This document shows, piece after piece, positions 30,126-40,318 of a stretch of 64,000 nt of DNA. The notes under the pieces were generated by a model that searched no databases, was not told the origin of the DNA, and saw nothing but the letters and a program-made list of their open reading frames with translations. How positions within the stretch are numbered: the first letter of the stretch is position 1; each line of letters starts with the position of its first letter. Both the position numbers and the translations under genes were made by a program. The stretch comes from Prorocentrum cordatum (lineage: Eukaryota; Sar; Dinophyceae; Prorocentrales; Prorocentraceae), in the NCBI GenBank assembly GCA_963575745.1, contig CAUYUJ010001314.1:535592-599591 (forward strand), written 5' to 3'.

Positions 30126-30194
30126 GCCTAGGCAGGTAAAATCAGGAGACGCGAAAGACGCGGGAATAGCACAAGGAGCACGCCAGGAAGTGGA

Positions 30195-30670
30195 GGAGGA
30201 CGAGGCTACGGAGGACGAGGACTAGGAGAGTTAGGACGAGGACGACGAGAATGCCGACGACGAGAGGAATGACGAGAACGAGGATGATGAGGAAGAGGAG
30301 GAGGAGGAGGAGGATCAGAAGAACGGGAAGGAGGAATGGATGAAGCAGGAGAAAAAGGGATAGAACGCAGAACGACAAGGACAAGAAGGAAGGAGGGCGA
30401 GGACGAGAATGAGGTGGAGAACGAGGACGAGATGAGAGGGAGAACGAGAAGGTGGGCAGGACGAGAAGGCGTTTCAACTCCTTCGGGGGAACTTCTGACC
30501 TTCCTGACACCCCCTCGGAAGTGTCTTGAGAGCCTCTCGAATGCCCTGTCGACGCCTCTTGTGGCATCTTGGGGCACTCTTGGAGTCCTCTTGGGGGGCT
30601 TCTGGCGAGCCCTGGAAAGCCTCTTAGGACCATCTTGGAGAAGGCCCTCCCTCGAGGCCCTCCCACTAAC
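30195..30670. repeat. Purine-rich tract then reverse decamer array
   Basis: GAGGACGAGG-type sequence 30195-30470, followed by TCTTGGGGCACTCTTGG-type decamers at 30500-30660. Confidence 0.75.
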
Positions 30671-31477
30671 GAACAAGGAGCCTCCGACATTTTGCCAATC
30701 TGACAAAAAACTCCGGAAGGAGAAGGGGAGGACCACCCCTCCCCGAAGGGAAGAGGGGTCGTCGAAGAGGACGCAGAACGTCTTTAGACCGCCTGTGTTC
30801 CACAGGGCTGGTGGACTAGAAATACCGTCGTTGCCTCCCTCAGGGTGCGCTGGACAAGACAGCGCACGGCTCGGCTGCAAAGAGAAAGCCCTGAAGCTGC
30901 TCCCTTCCGCGTCCTCTCCCGCTGTCCTCCTTCTCCTCCACCGCCTCTTCCTTCCTTTCCTTTTCAAGTTCTCCTGCTTCTCCCATCCCCCTCCTCCCGC
31001 CTCCTCGTCCTTTCCCTCCCCTGCTCTTTTCAAGCTCAGGGGCTCTCGACCTCCCCCCCTCTGGAGAGTTCGAAACCGACCCGCAGCCTGTTCTGGAGCT
31101 CTCGACCTTCTCCCCTTGCGCCAAATGCGCGCTGCTCGGCCCGAATTTCACGACAGTGGTATTGGACCTCTCACCTCACTCTTGGCTATCCTCCGCCTCG
31201 CCTCATCGAGCCCTCTGCAGGGCAGCGCTGGGCGAGAGTAGTCTGGAAAAGGAATCCTCTGCGCCGTTCGGGAGCGTCGCAGGCCCAGCAAGCGAGAACC
31301 CCCCCAAGCCACTGCGCGAAATCCCCATGCGAGACCAGCTGGTCACTATCAAAACGGCCGACCGATGGTTGGCATTACGACATCCAGAGGTCGACCCCAA
31401 GGCTCAACGACTTCTGCCGTCCTTCGACTCGCGCTGGAGCGGCCGCGAAGTGCTCGAACTTTCCCTGGAGATCTCTG
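30671..31477. other. Second dispersed copy and unrecognised sequence
   Basis: Contains the second dispersed copy (30737-30815) and a pyrimidine-rich stretch (30895-31030). The frame 31156-31548 includes a protein-like segment (IPMRDQLVTIKTADRWLALR) before the next repeat, but no family is recognised. An exon is possible, not shown. Confidence 0.35.
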
Positions 31478-31670
31478 GATTTACCTGGATTTACCCAGAT
31501 TTATGCAGATTTACCTGGATTTATCTAGATTTACCTGGATTTGTCTAGATTTACCTGGATTTATCTAGATTTACCTGGATTTGTCTAGATTTACCTGGAT
31601 TTATCTAGATTTTCTCTGGATTTACCTGGATTTATCCAGATTTACCTGGATTTGCCTCGATTTGGCCCTT
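31478..31670. repeat. 10-bp repeat 'ATTTACCTGG / ATTTATCTAG'
   Basis: About 19 units. A 20-bp higher-order pair (TAGATTTACCTGGATTTATC) is visible. All three forward frames are open through it, so frames crossing it are not evidence of coding. Confidence 0.95.
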
Positions 31671-31729
31671 TTTGGCTCCACGCGCACGGCCGCACGCCGC
31701 ACTGTTCGCCGGTGGCTTTCTCGTGACAT

Positions 31730-32260
31730 TTGTGTGCACCCTTGGGAATGTTTCCCGCGGGAGGGCCAGAGATCCAAGCCATCTCTCGCGCAGCTCAGGG
31801 GGGGGTCCAGGGGGTCGTCCTGGACCACGCCCACGCAGAGATGCTGCCTCTTCTGGTGCCGCTTCGCCACGTCGTGTGTCTCTTTACGACGTGCCACCGC
31901 AGGACGTCCGTTCCCGTTTGTTTCCTGGCAAGGGATGCTGGTGGCCGCTCGTGCCCGCGCGTCAAACACAAGGTTCACGAACTACACGTCGCCATTCGGA
32001 ATCACGAACACGGCACCAGGGACCCACAAACTTGGACGACAGTCCCCGTCATGGCAACGATCTTTGGCCTACGTCAGCTGCTTAGCAGCCTCGCGCCCGA
32101 TGGCGGGCGCGATTTCACGACGAACAAATTGAACAGTTTTAGGGCCGTCCTCGACTCCACCAGCACCACGAAACAGTACTTACTCATGCGCGCAGCCAAT
32201 ACCTCAATGTCCAACGCGCCGTTATTTGCGAAAGTGCGCCAGTGGATCTCCCTGAATACA
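31730..32260 (+). CDS. Possible coding fragment, unknown function
   Basis: An open frame preceded by a stop at 31724-31726 and without a credible start (TTG). Its middle and end look protein-like: TVPVMATIFGLRQLLSSLAP, RDFTTNKLNSFRAVLDSTST, then KQYLLMRAANTSMSN and FAKVRQWISL. It runs into a G/C homopolymer region at 32262, where any relation to protein ends. No domain is recognised. It could be an exon, or a piece of a mobile-element ORF, because it is flanked on both sides by repeats. Confidence 0.35.
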
Positions 32261-32261
32261 T

Positions 32262-32510
32262 TAAAGAGGGGGGGAGTCCAGACCCCCCCCCCTCCCTTCA
32301 AGGGGGGGGGGTCCGGACCCTCCCCCCCTCCCCCCTTAAGGGGGGGGGGGGTCTCCCGACCCCCCCCCCCTTCCCTTGAAGGGGAACGGGGGTTCCAGAC
32401 CCCCCCCCCTCCCCCCCCTTGGCGCTGGAAAGGGGGGGGCGGAGTTCGGACCCCTCCCCCCCTCCCCATTTGCGCCGGAAAGGGAGCCGGGGAGGGGGGG
32501 CCTCTCTCGC
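32262..32510. repeat. G/C homopolymer-rich block
   Basis: Alternating runs of 7-12 G and 7-10 C (for example 32285-32300 and 32338-32352). Strong potential for G-quadruplex or hairpin structure. Borders the heptamer array. Confidence 0.9.
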
Positions 32511-32529
32511 TTCTCCTTTCTGCGTCGGA

Positions 32530-34262
32530 GAAGGTGTGTAGGGAGTACGGAGTTGGGAGTAGGGAGTGGTGAGTAGTGAGTGGTGAGTTAGTGCGTAGTG
32601 AGTAGTGAGTATTGGGTCGTGAGTAGTGGGTAGTGAGTGGCGAGTAGGGAGTAGGGAGTAGGGAGTGAGGAGTAGTGAGTAGTGAGTAGTGTGTACTGAT
32701 AAGTGAGCAGTGAGTGGCGAGGAGTGAGTAGTGAGTAGTGAGTAGCGAGTAGCGAGTAGTGAGTACAGAGTAGGGAGAAGGAAGTAATGAGTAGTGGGAA
32801 GTGAGTAGTGGGTAGTGAGGAGTGGGTGGCGAGTAGTGATTAGTGAGTCGTGATTAGTGCGCAGTGCGTAGTGCGTAGTGAGTAGTGAGTAGTGAGTAGT
32901 GAGTAGCGAGTAGTGAGTAGTGAGTAGTGAGTAGTGAGTAGTGAGTAGCGAATAATCAGTAGTGAGTAGTGAGTAGTGAGTACTGAATATTGAGTAGTAC
33001 GTAGTGCGTAGTGAGTAGAGTGTAGTGAGTAGTGATGAATAGAGAAAAGTGGGTAGTGACAGTGGGTAGTGAGTAGTGAGTAGCGAGTAGGGAGTAGCGA
33101 GTAGTGAGAAGCGAGGAGCGAGTAGGGTGTAATGAATAGTGAGTAGTGAGTAGAGAGTAGTCAGTAGCGAGTGGTGGGTAGTGATTAGTGAGTAGCGAGT
33201 AGGGAGTAGCGAGTAGTGAGTAGGGAGTAGGGAGTAGGGAGTAGTGAGCAGTGAGTAGTAAGAAGTGGGTAGCGAGTAGTGAGTAGCGATTAGTGAGTAG
33301 TGAGTAGTGGGTAGTCAGTAGTGACTAGTGACTAGTGAGTTGTGATAGTGACTAGAGACTATGTAGTGACTAGTGATTAGGGAAGTAGTGAGTAGTGAGT
33401 AGCGGGGGGTGAGTAGTGAGTATTGAGTAGCGAGTATGGGAGTAGCGAGTAGTGAGTACTGAGTACTGTGTAGTCAGTATTGTGTAGGGAGTAGGGAGTA
33501 GCGAGTAGCGAGTAGTGGGTAGTGGGTAGCGATGTGTGGGCAATGAGTAGAGAGTAGTGAGTAGTGAGTAATTGTTAGTGCGTAATGAGTAGTGATTAGT
33601 GAGGAGTGAGTAGGGAGTGGTGAGTAGTGGTTAGTGAGTAGTGAGTATTGAGTAGTGGGTAGTGAGGAGTGACTAGTGAGTAGGGAGGAGGGAGTAGTGA
33701 GTAGGGAGTAGTGGGTAGCGAGTAGTGGGTGGTGGGTACTGAGTAGTGGATAGGGAGTAGTGAGTCGTGAGTAGTGAGTAGGGGTAGTGAAAGGTGAATA
33801 GTGAGTAGCGGGGAGTGAGTAGTGAGTATTGAGTAGCGAGTATGGGAGTAGCGAGTAGTGAGTACTGAGTACTGTGTAGTCAGTATTGTGTAGGGAGTAG
33901 GGAGTAGCGAGTAGCGAGTAGTGGGTAGTGAGTAGTGATTTGTGGGCAATGAGTAGAGAGTAGTGAGTAGTGAGTAGTGGATAGTGGGTAGTGGGTATGA
34001 GTAGTGATTAGTGAGTAGTGAGTAGGGAGTGGTGAGTAGTGGTTAGTGAGTAGTGAGTATTGAGTAGTGGGTAGCGAGGGGTGAGTAGTGAGTAGGGAGG
34101 AGGGAGTAGTGAGTAGTGAGTAGTGAGTAGCGAGTAGTGGGTGGTGGGTAGTGAGTAGTGGATAGTGAGTAGTGCGTCGTGAGTAGTGAGCAGGGGGTTA
34201 CTGAGAAGTGAGTAGCGAATAGCGAGTAGTCAGTAGTGGGTAGTGAGTTATGAGTAGTGAGT
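32530..34262. repeat. 1.7-kb heptamer array (GTAGTGA)n
   Basis: About 245 degenerate 7-bp units. A higher-order repeat is visible: from about 33391 the pattern repeats from 33797 with an offset of 406 bp, exactly 58 heptamers at the 33401/33807 match, widening to 412 bp later. Stop-rich in one strand, so non-coding. Confidence 0.97.
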
Positions 34263-34325
34263 ACTCTTTGGGGCTGAGGTTAGTGGTTAGGGTTCGGACT
34301 AGGGGTTTGGGTTAGGGTGAGGACT
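34263..34325. repeat. Telomere-like degenerate TTAGGG segment
   Basis: GGTTAGTGGTTAGGGTTCGG and GGTTTGGGTTAGGGTGAGG. It resembles plant-type TTTAGGG telomere repeats in decayed form. The same junction recurs at 45405-45470. Confidence 0.7.
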
Positions 34326-34545
34326 AGGGGCGGCGGGGGTCGGGTTCCGGAGTCAGGGGGCGGCGTGGCGAAAGGGGGGGAGGAGGGGGGGGGACCGAAA
34401 GGGGGGGAGGGGGGGGGGGGGGGGGCCCCGACGACGGATCGGGGAAGGGGGGGGGGGTCCCCGACGACGGATCGGGGAAGGGGGGGGGGGGCGGGGAGGG
34501 TTCCCCCCCCCTTGGAGAGATCCAGCGGCGCACCCTCGTTATTTG
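34326..34545. repeat. G-rich element with CCCCGACGACGGATCGGGG, copy 1
   Basis: GTCGGGTTCCGGAGTCAGG, G runs, two copies of CGACGACGGATCGGGGAA, and an ending AGATCCAGCGGCGCACCCTC. The second copy is at 46120-46375 with the same order and ends. Confidence 0.88.
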
Positions 34546-35096
34546 CGTGCATGGCCACAATGTACGTCGACGAGGGACCATCTATCGTGAGTTTGTTCAT
34601 GGGTGTATGCGTAAGTGGCCCGGAGCAGATTAAGTTCGAGAGATGTCAAAGACAGCATTGCCAAGCAAGACGAGTTGAATTTACGGTTCCGTTAGAATAT
34701 CACGGCTGCTCTTCGTTCAGACACCCCAACCACTTGTCATGAAGCTTTACAAATATGCTGCTGTCTGTTTGGGCGACAGCCCCTGGCAGGGTATCGCCAG
34801 GATCCAGGCCGACCCCAGGACGACAAAAGCGACATCTTAGCAGATGGCGCGGGCTGAAATATCACCGATATTCGAACGGATTGATGCAACTGCTAAGGCG
34901 GTTCGGCGACAACGAGTGCAACTGGATCACAGCCCTTTGTTTACAGTGCGCAGCGTAAAAACTATGATGCAGACGTCCCGAGATTGGAAGCCGTATCGGG
35001 CGCAGCTGACCCTTCTGAGGTATATAAAAGCAAAGTGGCGGGATGCCTACGACAATGCATCCAGGACGTCGATCGAGCTCCCCGGGGCTGGAGCGT
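34546..35096. other. No recognisable gene
   Basis: Moderate-GC, non-repetitive sequence. Frames up to 93 codons (34844-35125) have no motif. Confidence 0.4.
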
Positions 35097-35672
35097 TGTT
35101 CCCCAATCAGAGCTTGCCTCTGTAGGGGCCTTAGCGGATTCATATGGTTAGGTTAGGCTCGCCGCCGATTTTCGCGGCACGCCCGGGTGCCGGGGGTGCC
35201 CGGGGGTGCCCGGGGGTGCCGGGGGGTGCCCGGGTGCCCGCGGGTGCCCGGGCGTGCCGGGGTGCCCTGGTGCCCGGGTGCCCTGGTGCCCGGGTGCCCG
35301 GGCGTGCCCGGGGGTGCCTGGGGGTGCCAGGGGGTGCCCTATAGCCCAATAGCCAATAGCCTTATAGTCGTACAACTCTATAGACCTATAGCTCTATAGC
35401 CCTATAGCTCAATATTCGTAAGGCTCGGTTAGGTTTGCCGCCGATTTTCGCGGCACGCCCGGGTGCCCGGGTGCCGGGGGGGGCCCGCGGGTGCCCGGGT
35501 GCCCGGGTGCCCGGGTGCCATGGGCGTGCCTGGGGGTGCCTGGGGGTGCCCGGGGGTGCCCTAGAGCCCAATAGCCCTATAGCCCTACAACTCCATAGCC
35601 CTATAGCTCTATAGCCCTATAGCTCAATAGCCCCATAGCCCTATAGCCCCCTAGCCCTATAGTCCTGATTGG
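35097..35672. repeat. Octamer composite element, locus 3 (two units)
   Basis: Starts CCCCAATCAGAGCTTGCC at 35100 and ends CTGATTGGGG at 35664-35673, so the outer 10 nt are perfect inverted repeats. Inside are two units of GGTTAGG, CGCCGATTTTCGCGGCACG, GGGTGCCC octamers and TATAGCCC octamers (35150-35410 and 35420-35660). Confidence 0.88.
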
Positions 35673-35713
35673 GGTTTTTCTCTGGTATCATTTTTTGGCG
35701 CAAGCTGGACACC

Positions 35714-36025
35714 CTCGGTTTCGACGCGCTGGGAGCAGTCCGCCAGGCGATGTCGGAGACATCAGGCTCCGACTCCGCGCCCTTGAGCGCGGCAGCGTCC
35801 GCCGACGGAAGCACTGCGGAGAACGCGCCGACTGCACAGGCCAAGGCGTGGGCTCGAGTGCTCATCCATGTCTTTGCCTCCAGCAACTGCCACATGGTGC
35901 TGCAGCAGCGCGTGAACGCGCGTTTCGAGCAAAAGGACCACGACTGGGACGACTGGCAAAACATCTTCTGCGAAGTTCGCTGCTTCGTGCATGGGAACAT
36001 GCAGCGAAAGGCTAACCTTGACGAC
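35714..36025 (+). CDS. Possible exon, unknown function
   Basis: Open frame with balanced amino-acid use: FDALGAVRQAMSETSGSDSA, then AKAWARVLIHVFASSNCHMV, LQQRVNARFEQKDHDWDDWQ and IFCEVRCFVHGNM. GC-rich third positions resemble the channel gene. A pyrimidine-rich stretch (36040-36215) ending CCTGCACAG follows, which looks like the 3' end of an intron, and the frame resumes at 36220. No domain is recognised. Confidence 0.4.
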
Positions 36026-36217
36026 TATCTACCAGCCTTCGGCTCCTCCCCTCTCCCTTCCACCTCTCCTTCTCTTTCCCTCCACCCACCTCCCCGCTCT
36101 CTTTCCCTTCCTTCTCGCCTTCCCTCCCGGCCTCCGCTCTGGCTGCTTCGGCCTCGCTGTTCGTTCGGTCGTCGCCCCATCCGGCACCCTCCAACCACGA
36201 AATGCCATGCCCTCCTG

Positions 36218-36405
36218 CACAGACGCACCGGCGCGAACACCAATGGCCGCGAGGGGCCCGGCGCGCTCCTAGCCAAGTGCTTCGGCACGGTGGCGGATCT
36301 AGCCGAAATTCGCAACCTGCACAGAGAATGGCACCTGGAAGCTGACGCTGGCAACTGCCAGCGGCGACTCGAGCGCGCGCGGCGTGAGGGAACGCCTCGG
36401 CAGGG
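36218..36405 (+). CDS. Possible second exon, unknown function
   Basis: After a CAG at 36216-36218 the frame reads GALLAKCFGTVADLAEIRN, then HREWHLEADAGNCQRRLERA, helical in character, before entering the TTCGA repeat. It may belong with 35714-36025. Splice sites are inferred only. Confidence 0.3.
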
Positions 36406-36409
36406 CTCG

Positions 36410-36625
36410 TTTCGATTCCTCCGATTCGATTCGATTCGACTTCGATGGATTCCGATTCCGATTCGATTCGACTTTGGATTCCGATTTGGGCTCCGATTTT
36501 CCAATGGAGGCTTGCTAAACTGCCGATTTCCGCCGATTCGACTTTTCCCGATTCGGCTGCCGACTTCCGCCGATCCGATTGATTTCGATCGCCGATCCGA
36601 CTTATCGATTCGATTCTGGGCCCTC
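36410..36625. repeat. Pentamer repeat (CCGAT/TTCGA)
   Basis: CGATTCGATTCGA-type words with degenerate spacing. A related stretch is at 55735-55950. Confidence 0.85.
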
Positions 36626-36739
36626 CTGCCTCGGCTTTCGCACCACTTCCCTTTCCCCTCCCCGCCATGTCCATCAGCTCCTGGCACGCGCTGTCCTGGT
36701 CCTCTATCTTTCCTCGCGCTGTCCTGGTCCTCTTTCCGT

Positions 36740-36970
36740 CTTATCCCAAGAGGGGGAGGGCGAAGGAGGAATCGGACGAGGAGGAGGACTGGGAGGAAGT
36801 GGGAAGTAGGAGGCGGGAAAGAGAGAGGGGAGCAGGGAGGAAAAGGAGGGGGAGAAACAGGCGAAAGAAGAGGACGAGGAGGAGGAGGAGGAAAAGGAAA
36901 CAGAGATGGAGGAGGAGGAGGAGGAGGAGGAGGAGGAGGAGGAGGAGGAGGAGGAGGAGGAGGAGAGGAG
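36740..36970. repeat. (GAG)n purine tract
   Basis: GAG/AGG triplets, pure over 36908-36962. Confidence 0.92.
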
Positions 36971-37059
36971 GAACGTGCGAGAAGAATGGCCAGAGGCCTC
37001 GTGAATGCCTTCTGGAGTCTCCTCGGATGCATATCGGGAGCCTGTTTGAGGCTGCGTGG

Positions 37060-37405
37060 GACGTCGCGTGGGCCTCTTGAACGTTCTGGGGGCCTCCTGG
37101 AGCGTCTTGAGAGCCTCTTGGATGCCTCTTGGGCGCCTCTTGGGACCTCCCGGGCGCCTCTTGGGGCACTTGTTGATGCCTTGGGAGCGCTATCGGAGCC
37201 ATCTTGAAGGAGATCCATCAAAACAACAGGGTTCCCTGATTAGGCCCCCCCCCCCCGCGAAAGGCACCAGAAACACTTTTTGAACACTCCTTCGAGCGCC
37301 CTTGGATCGCTATTCGCATTCTTGGGGCTGTCTTGACGCTCTCTTGGGCCTCTCTTGAGGCCCTCTTGGGCCCTCGTGGGGCCATCTTGAGGCTTACTTA
37401 GAATG
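37060..37405. repeat. 'GGCCCAAGA' decamer array, reverse orientation
   Basis: GCCTCTTGGGCGCCTCTTGG-type words, interrupted by a core (37210-37300) with a C run. Confidence 0.82.
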
Positions 37406-37884
37406 GCCATCGGAATCGAAAGACAAGAAAGCAAACATCATATATGCTCCGTGGTTTGTAAATGATTATGGTTTTCTGGTGGCCTCATGGGGAGGCTCCG
37501 TGGCCACTCGGAAACGTCTTGCCCCGTCTTTGAGCCTCTTGGGGCATTTTGCAGATGGTCGTGCAGAGTGTCGAAGCATGCTGCTGGTGCGATCGCTGGT
37601 GCTGCTGCTAGTGTGCAGCTGATGATGCTTTTGCTGGTGGTGGTGGTGCTGCTGCTGCTGCTGCTGATGCTGCTGGTGCTGGCGGCAGTGTTGCCATTCG
37701 TGCTGTTGACGGTGGTGATGCTCCTGCTGGTGCTGCCGCTGCTGCTAGTGCTGTCGCTGGTGGTTGTGGAATTGTTGCTGTTGGTTCTGCTGATGCTGAC
37801 GGTGATGGCGGGAGCATCCAGTGGAACAGCCGCTTCCGAAGCGTTTTCTCTGAGATCTCTTGGACCATCTCACAGCCCAGTGAC
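37406..37884. repeat. (GCT)n-rich degenerate repeat
   Basis: GCTGCTGGTGCTGCTGCTAG-type trinucleotide sequence at 37580-37800, preceded by ~150 bp of unremarkable sequence. Confidence 0.8.
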
Positions 37885-38065
37885 TATCTGAACTTGGGAT
37901 TGCGAGGATGTCTCGAGCGAAGGTGGCCAAACCGCCATGCGGCAGAGCATATCCGAAATCAGGATTGCGAGGATGTCTCCTGCGAAGGTGGCCTGACCAC
38001 CTCGGAAAAGGGCATTGCCGAAGTCAGAGTTGCGAGAATGCCGTAGATCTGGTACCCACGCATTG
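37885..38065. repeat. ~66-bp tandem repeat 'GATTGCGAGGATGTCTC'
   Basis: About 2.5 units, same family as 24000-24460: GAAATCAGGATTGCGAGGAT, GCGAAGGTGGCC and CCGAAGTCAG. Confidence 0.85.
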
Positions 38066-38099
38066 CAAACGGGATCCTCGAGCTTTGGGATGCTGGTTC

Positions 38100-39320
38100 A
38101 CAGAGCCTTTGGTCTTGCCTCCCAGAGGCCCCAAAGAGGCCCCCAATACGCTTCACTAGACTCCCCAGGGAACCCCAAGCCTCCCCCAAATGACCCCAAG
38201 ATGGCCGAAGGCACCCACACAAAACGGCATATTATCAAATGGGCAGAACAGGAACCAGCATAATTCGCCCTGTAGTCGTCCTCTCCTTCGTCTTCTTCTT
38301 CCCGCATGTCACACCCACCTGTCCTTCAAGGTCGGGGTTCGTGGCAATATCAGGTTCTGCAGATTTGCACGTGTGGGCTCCTTGACACGAGTTTCATTGA
38401 TTGCCCCAAGCGCTCCGCAGCCACGCTCCTTCATGTGCTAAAAGTATGCGTTTTGGTCGAGACGGCCCCAAGAAGAGCCCAATCTGGGTTCCCCCACCCT
38501 CCCTGGGGCATCCTGAGCCGCTCCCCGGCGCTTCCTCGGCGTCGCGAGAGCTGGTCGCTCGTGCCCTCCTTCCATCCTATCTTCCAGACTCTCCTTGCCA
38601 TTTTTTCCCCGACCTTGCGAAGGGGTTCCCGTTTAGTGTTCCCCTGGGGGGGTCTGGGGGGGGGACCCCCCCCGGGACATGGCCCCGGCCACGCGACGAA
38701 TGCTGGCAGAAGTCCGGCGGAAGACGGCGGAAGACGGCCCCATTTCGGCGTACATGCTTTTGGGCGGCACGGGCGGCCCCAAGATGATCCGCAAGATGGT
38801 CCAAGAGGGCCACGTGCCGCCGACTGAGCGGTCTAGACGGCCCAGGGAGCCCCGAAGACGGTCTGAGAGGCCTCCAAGAGGCTCCCCGGGAGAGCCCCAA
38901 GAGTCAACGTGCATTGGTTTTCCATGGGTTTTTGAAGGTTTTTCGCGTTCTCGCCTGTTCGGCTTCCCGACGCTCGAAGACGACCCAAGACACCCCAAAG
39001 ATCCGATCCCCCCAAGACGGCCCAAGAAGCCCCCAAGACAGCGCTCGAACGGTCCAAGACGCCCGCAGGACAGCTTCAGCGGCCTCCAAGACGGCCTCAG
39101 AAGGTCCCAAGAGAGCCCCATAGAGGAGGCAGGGACCGAAATTTCGGGCCCCCCGCCTGGGGAGACCCCCAGGAGGCCTCAAGAGGCCCCCGGGAGGCCC
39201 CCAAGAGGCCTCCACGAGGCCCCGAAAAGCTTCGAAGAGGCCTCCAGGAACCCCCAGAAGCCTCCAAGACGGCCCCAAGACCCCCCGAGAGAGCCCCACG
39301 ATGGCTGGTGACGCCCCGAC
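38100..39320. repeat. 'GGCCCAAGA' decamer arrays with two cores
   Basis: Arrays at 38105-38215, 38780-38905 and 38990-39300. Core 38906-38985 has GGTTTTTCGCGTTCTCGCC and TTCGGCTTCCCGACGCTCG. Between them, 38283-38345 is a dispersed segment (CACACCCACCTGTCCTTCAA) repeated at 39385-39445 and 39905-39985, and 38350-38700 is unrecognised. Confidence 0.82.
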
Positions 39321-39985
39321 AAAGCGTCACAGCCCCAAGCGGACAACACGGGAATCAACGTCACGCGCTCCAAGGGCATCCTCTTCTTTGTTGTTCTCTT
39401 GCTCGAAAGTCACGCCCACTTGTCCTCCAAGAGGCTCCCAAGAGACCCCCAAGAGGCCAAACTCATTGATTTTTTTCAGTTCTTTCAGTTCTTCTCTGTT
39501 TTCGGCTTTCCGGCTTCATATCGTTCCAAGGCGGCCCGAGAGACCCCACATAGTCTCCCTGGAGGGCGCCCAGACGGTCGAAGACGCCCCCAAGACAGCC
39601 TACGACGCCCCCAAGAAGGCCTAAGACGGCCCAAGGAACGCTTCAGGAACGGCCCCAGAAGGGGGGGCAGGGACCGACATTTCGGGCTCTCCGCCCAAAG
39701 AATCCCCAGGAGCTCCCAAGAGGCCCCAAGAGGCCCCAAGAAGCCTCCAAGAAGTTTCCAGGAAGCCCCCAGAGGCCCCCAAGAGAGCCCCAAGACTGGC
39801 CAAAGAGGGCCTCAAACGGACAACACGGGAACCAACATAATGCGCTTGAATGCGGCACAGCGTCAAACGGACAACACGGGAATCAGTACTAAGCGTCTTA
39901 TAGACATCTTCTTCTTTGTTTTTCCGTTCCCCGCAAGTCACGCCCACTTGTCCTCCAAGGTCGGGGTTCGTGGAAAAAACATGTG
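39321..39985. repeat. Decamer array plus dispersed segments
   Basis: Dispersed segment AAGTCACGCCCACTTGTCCTCCA occurs twice (39403 and 39934 regions, described by its first 20 nt). Core with TTTTCGGCTTTCCGGCTTC at 39498-39520, decamer array 39530-39800, and GACAACACGGGAATCA repeated three times (39340, 39820 and 39875 regions). Confidence 0.8.
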
Positions 39986-40182
39986 TTATTAATTGTTCAG
40001 CGGCGGGGAGTCTTCAGCGGGTCACTCGGTATGCCACTAGCGCGCGGGCGTGTCAGGCTGCTGGGCCGACCTGCAGGTGAGCTCCGCTTGCGGACATCAT
40101 CGCCTCTGTTTACGAAGACCGTTTTGCTCTCGGACGGTCCGAAGAGATTCGCAGGCGACGTTCGCCTGTTGTCGGGGCAGCG

Positions 40183-40206
40183 ATTGGCTCAAGGATTGGC
40201 TCAAGG
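40183..40206 (+). other. Two tandem DinoSL 3'-end relics at LINE B 5' end
   Basis: ATTGGCTCAAGG occurs twice in direct tandem (40183-40194 and 40195-40206). TTGGCTCAAG is the exact 3' end of DinoSL. This is the same tandem truncated pattern as at 86-100. It lies on the same strand and about 115-130 nt before the start of the ORF1-like sequence of LINE B. Confidence 0.75.
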
Positions 40207-40318
40207 ATCCATCCGGCTCACAGCTGATACTTGTACATATATTATTTGCCTGTCTCTTCACCTTCTCACTCATTGTGTGATTCTCGCATATTGATTGTTG
40301 TTTCTCGCTTCCCGCCCA

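Noticed and set aside
27575-35672. CTATAGGG words in the octamer arrays as phage promoter or adaptor sequence
   Set aside because: They are the complement of the TATAGCCC octamer and lack the rest of a phage promoter; they occur hundreds of times in degenerate arrays.
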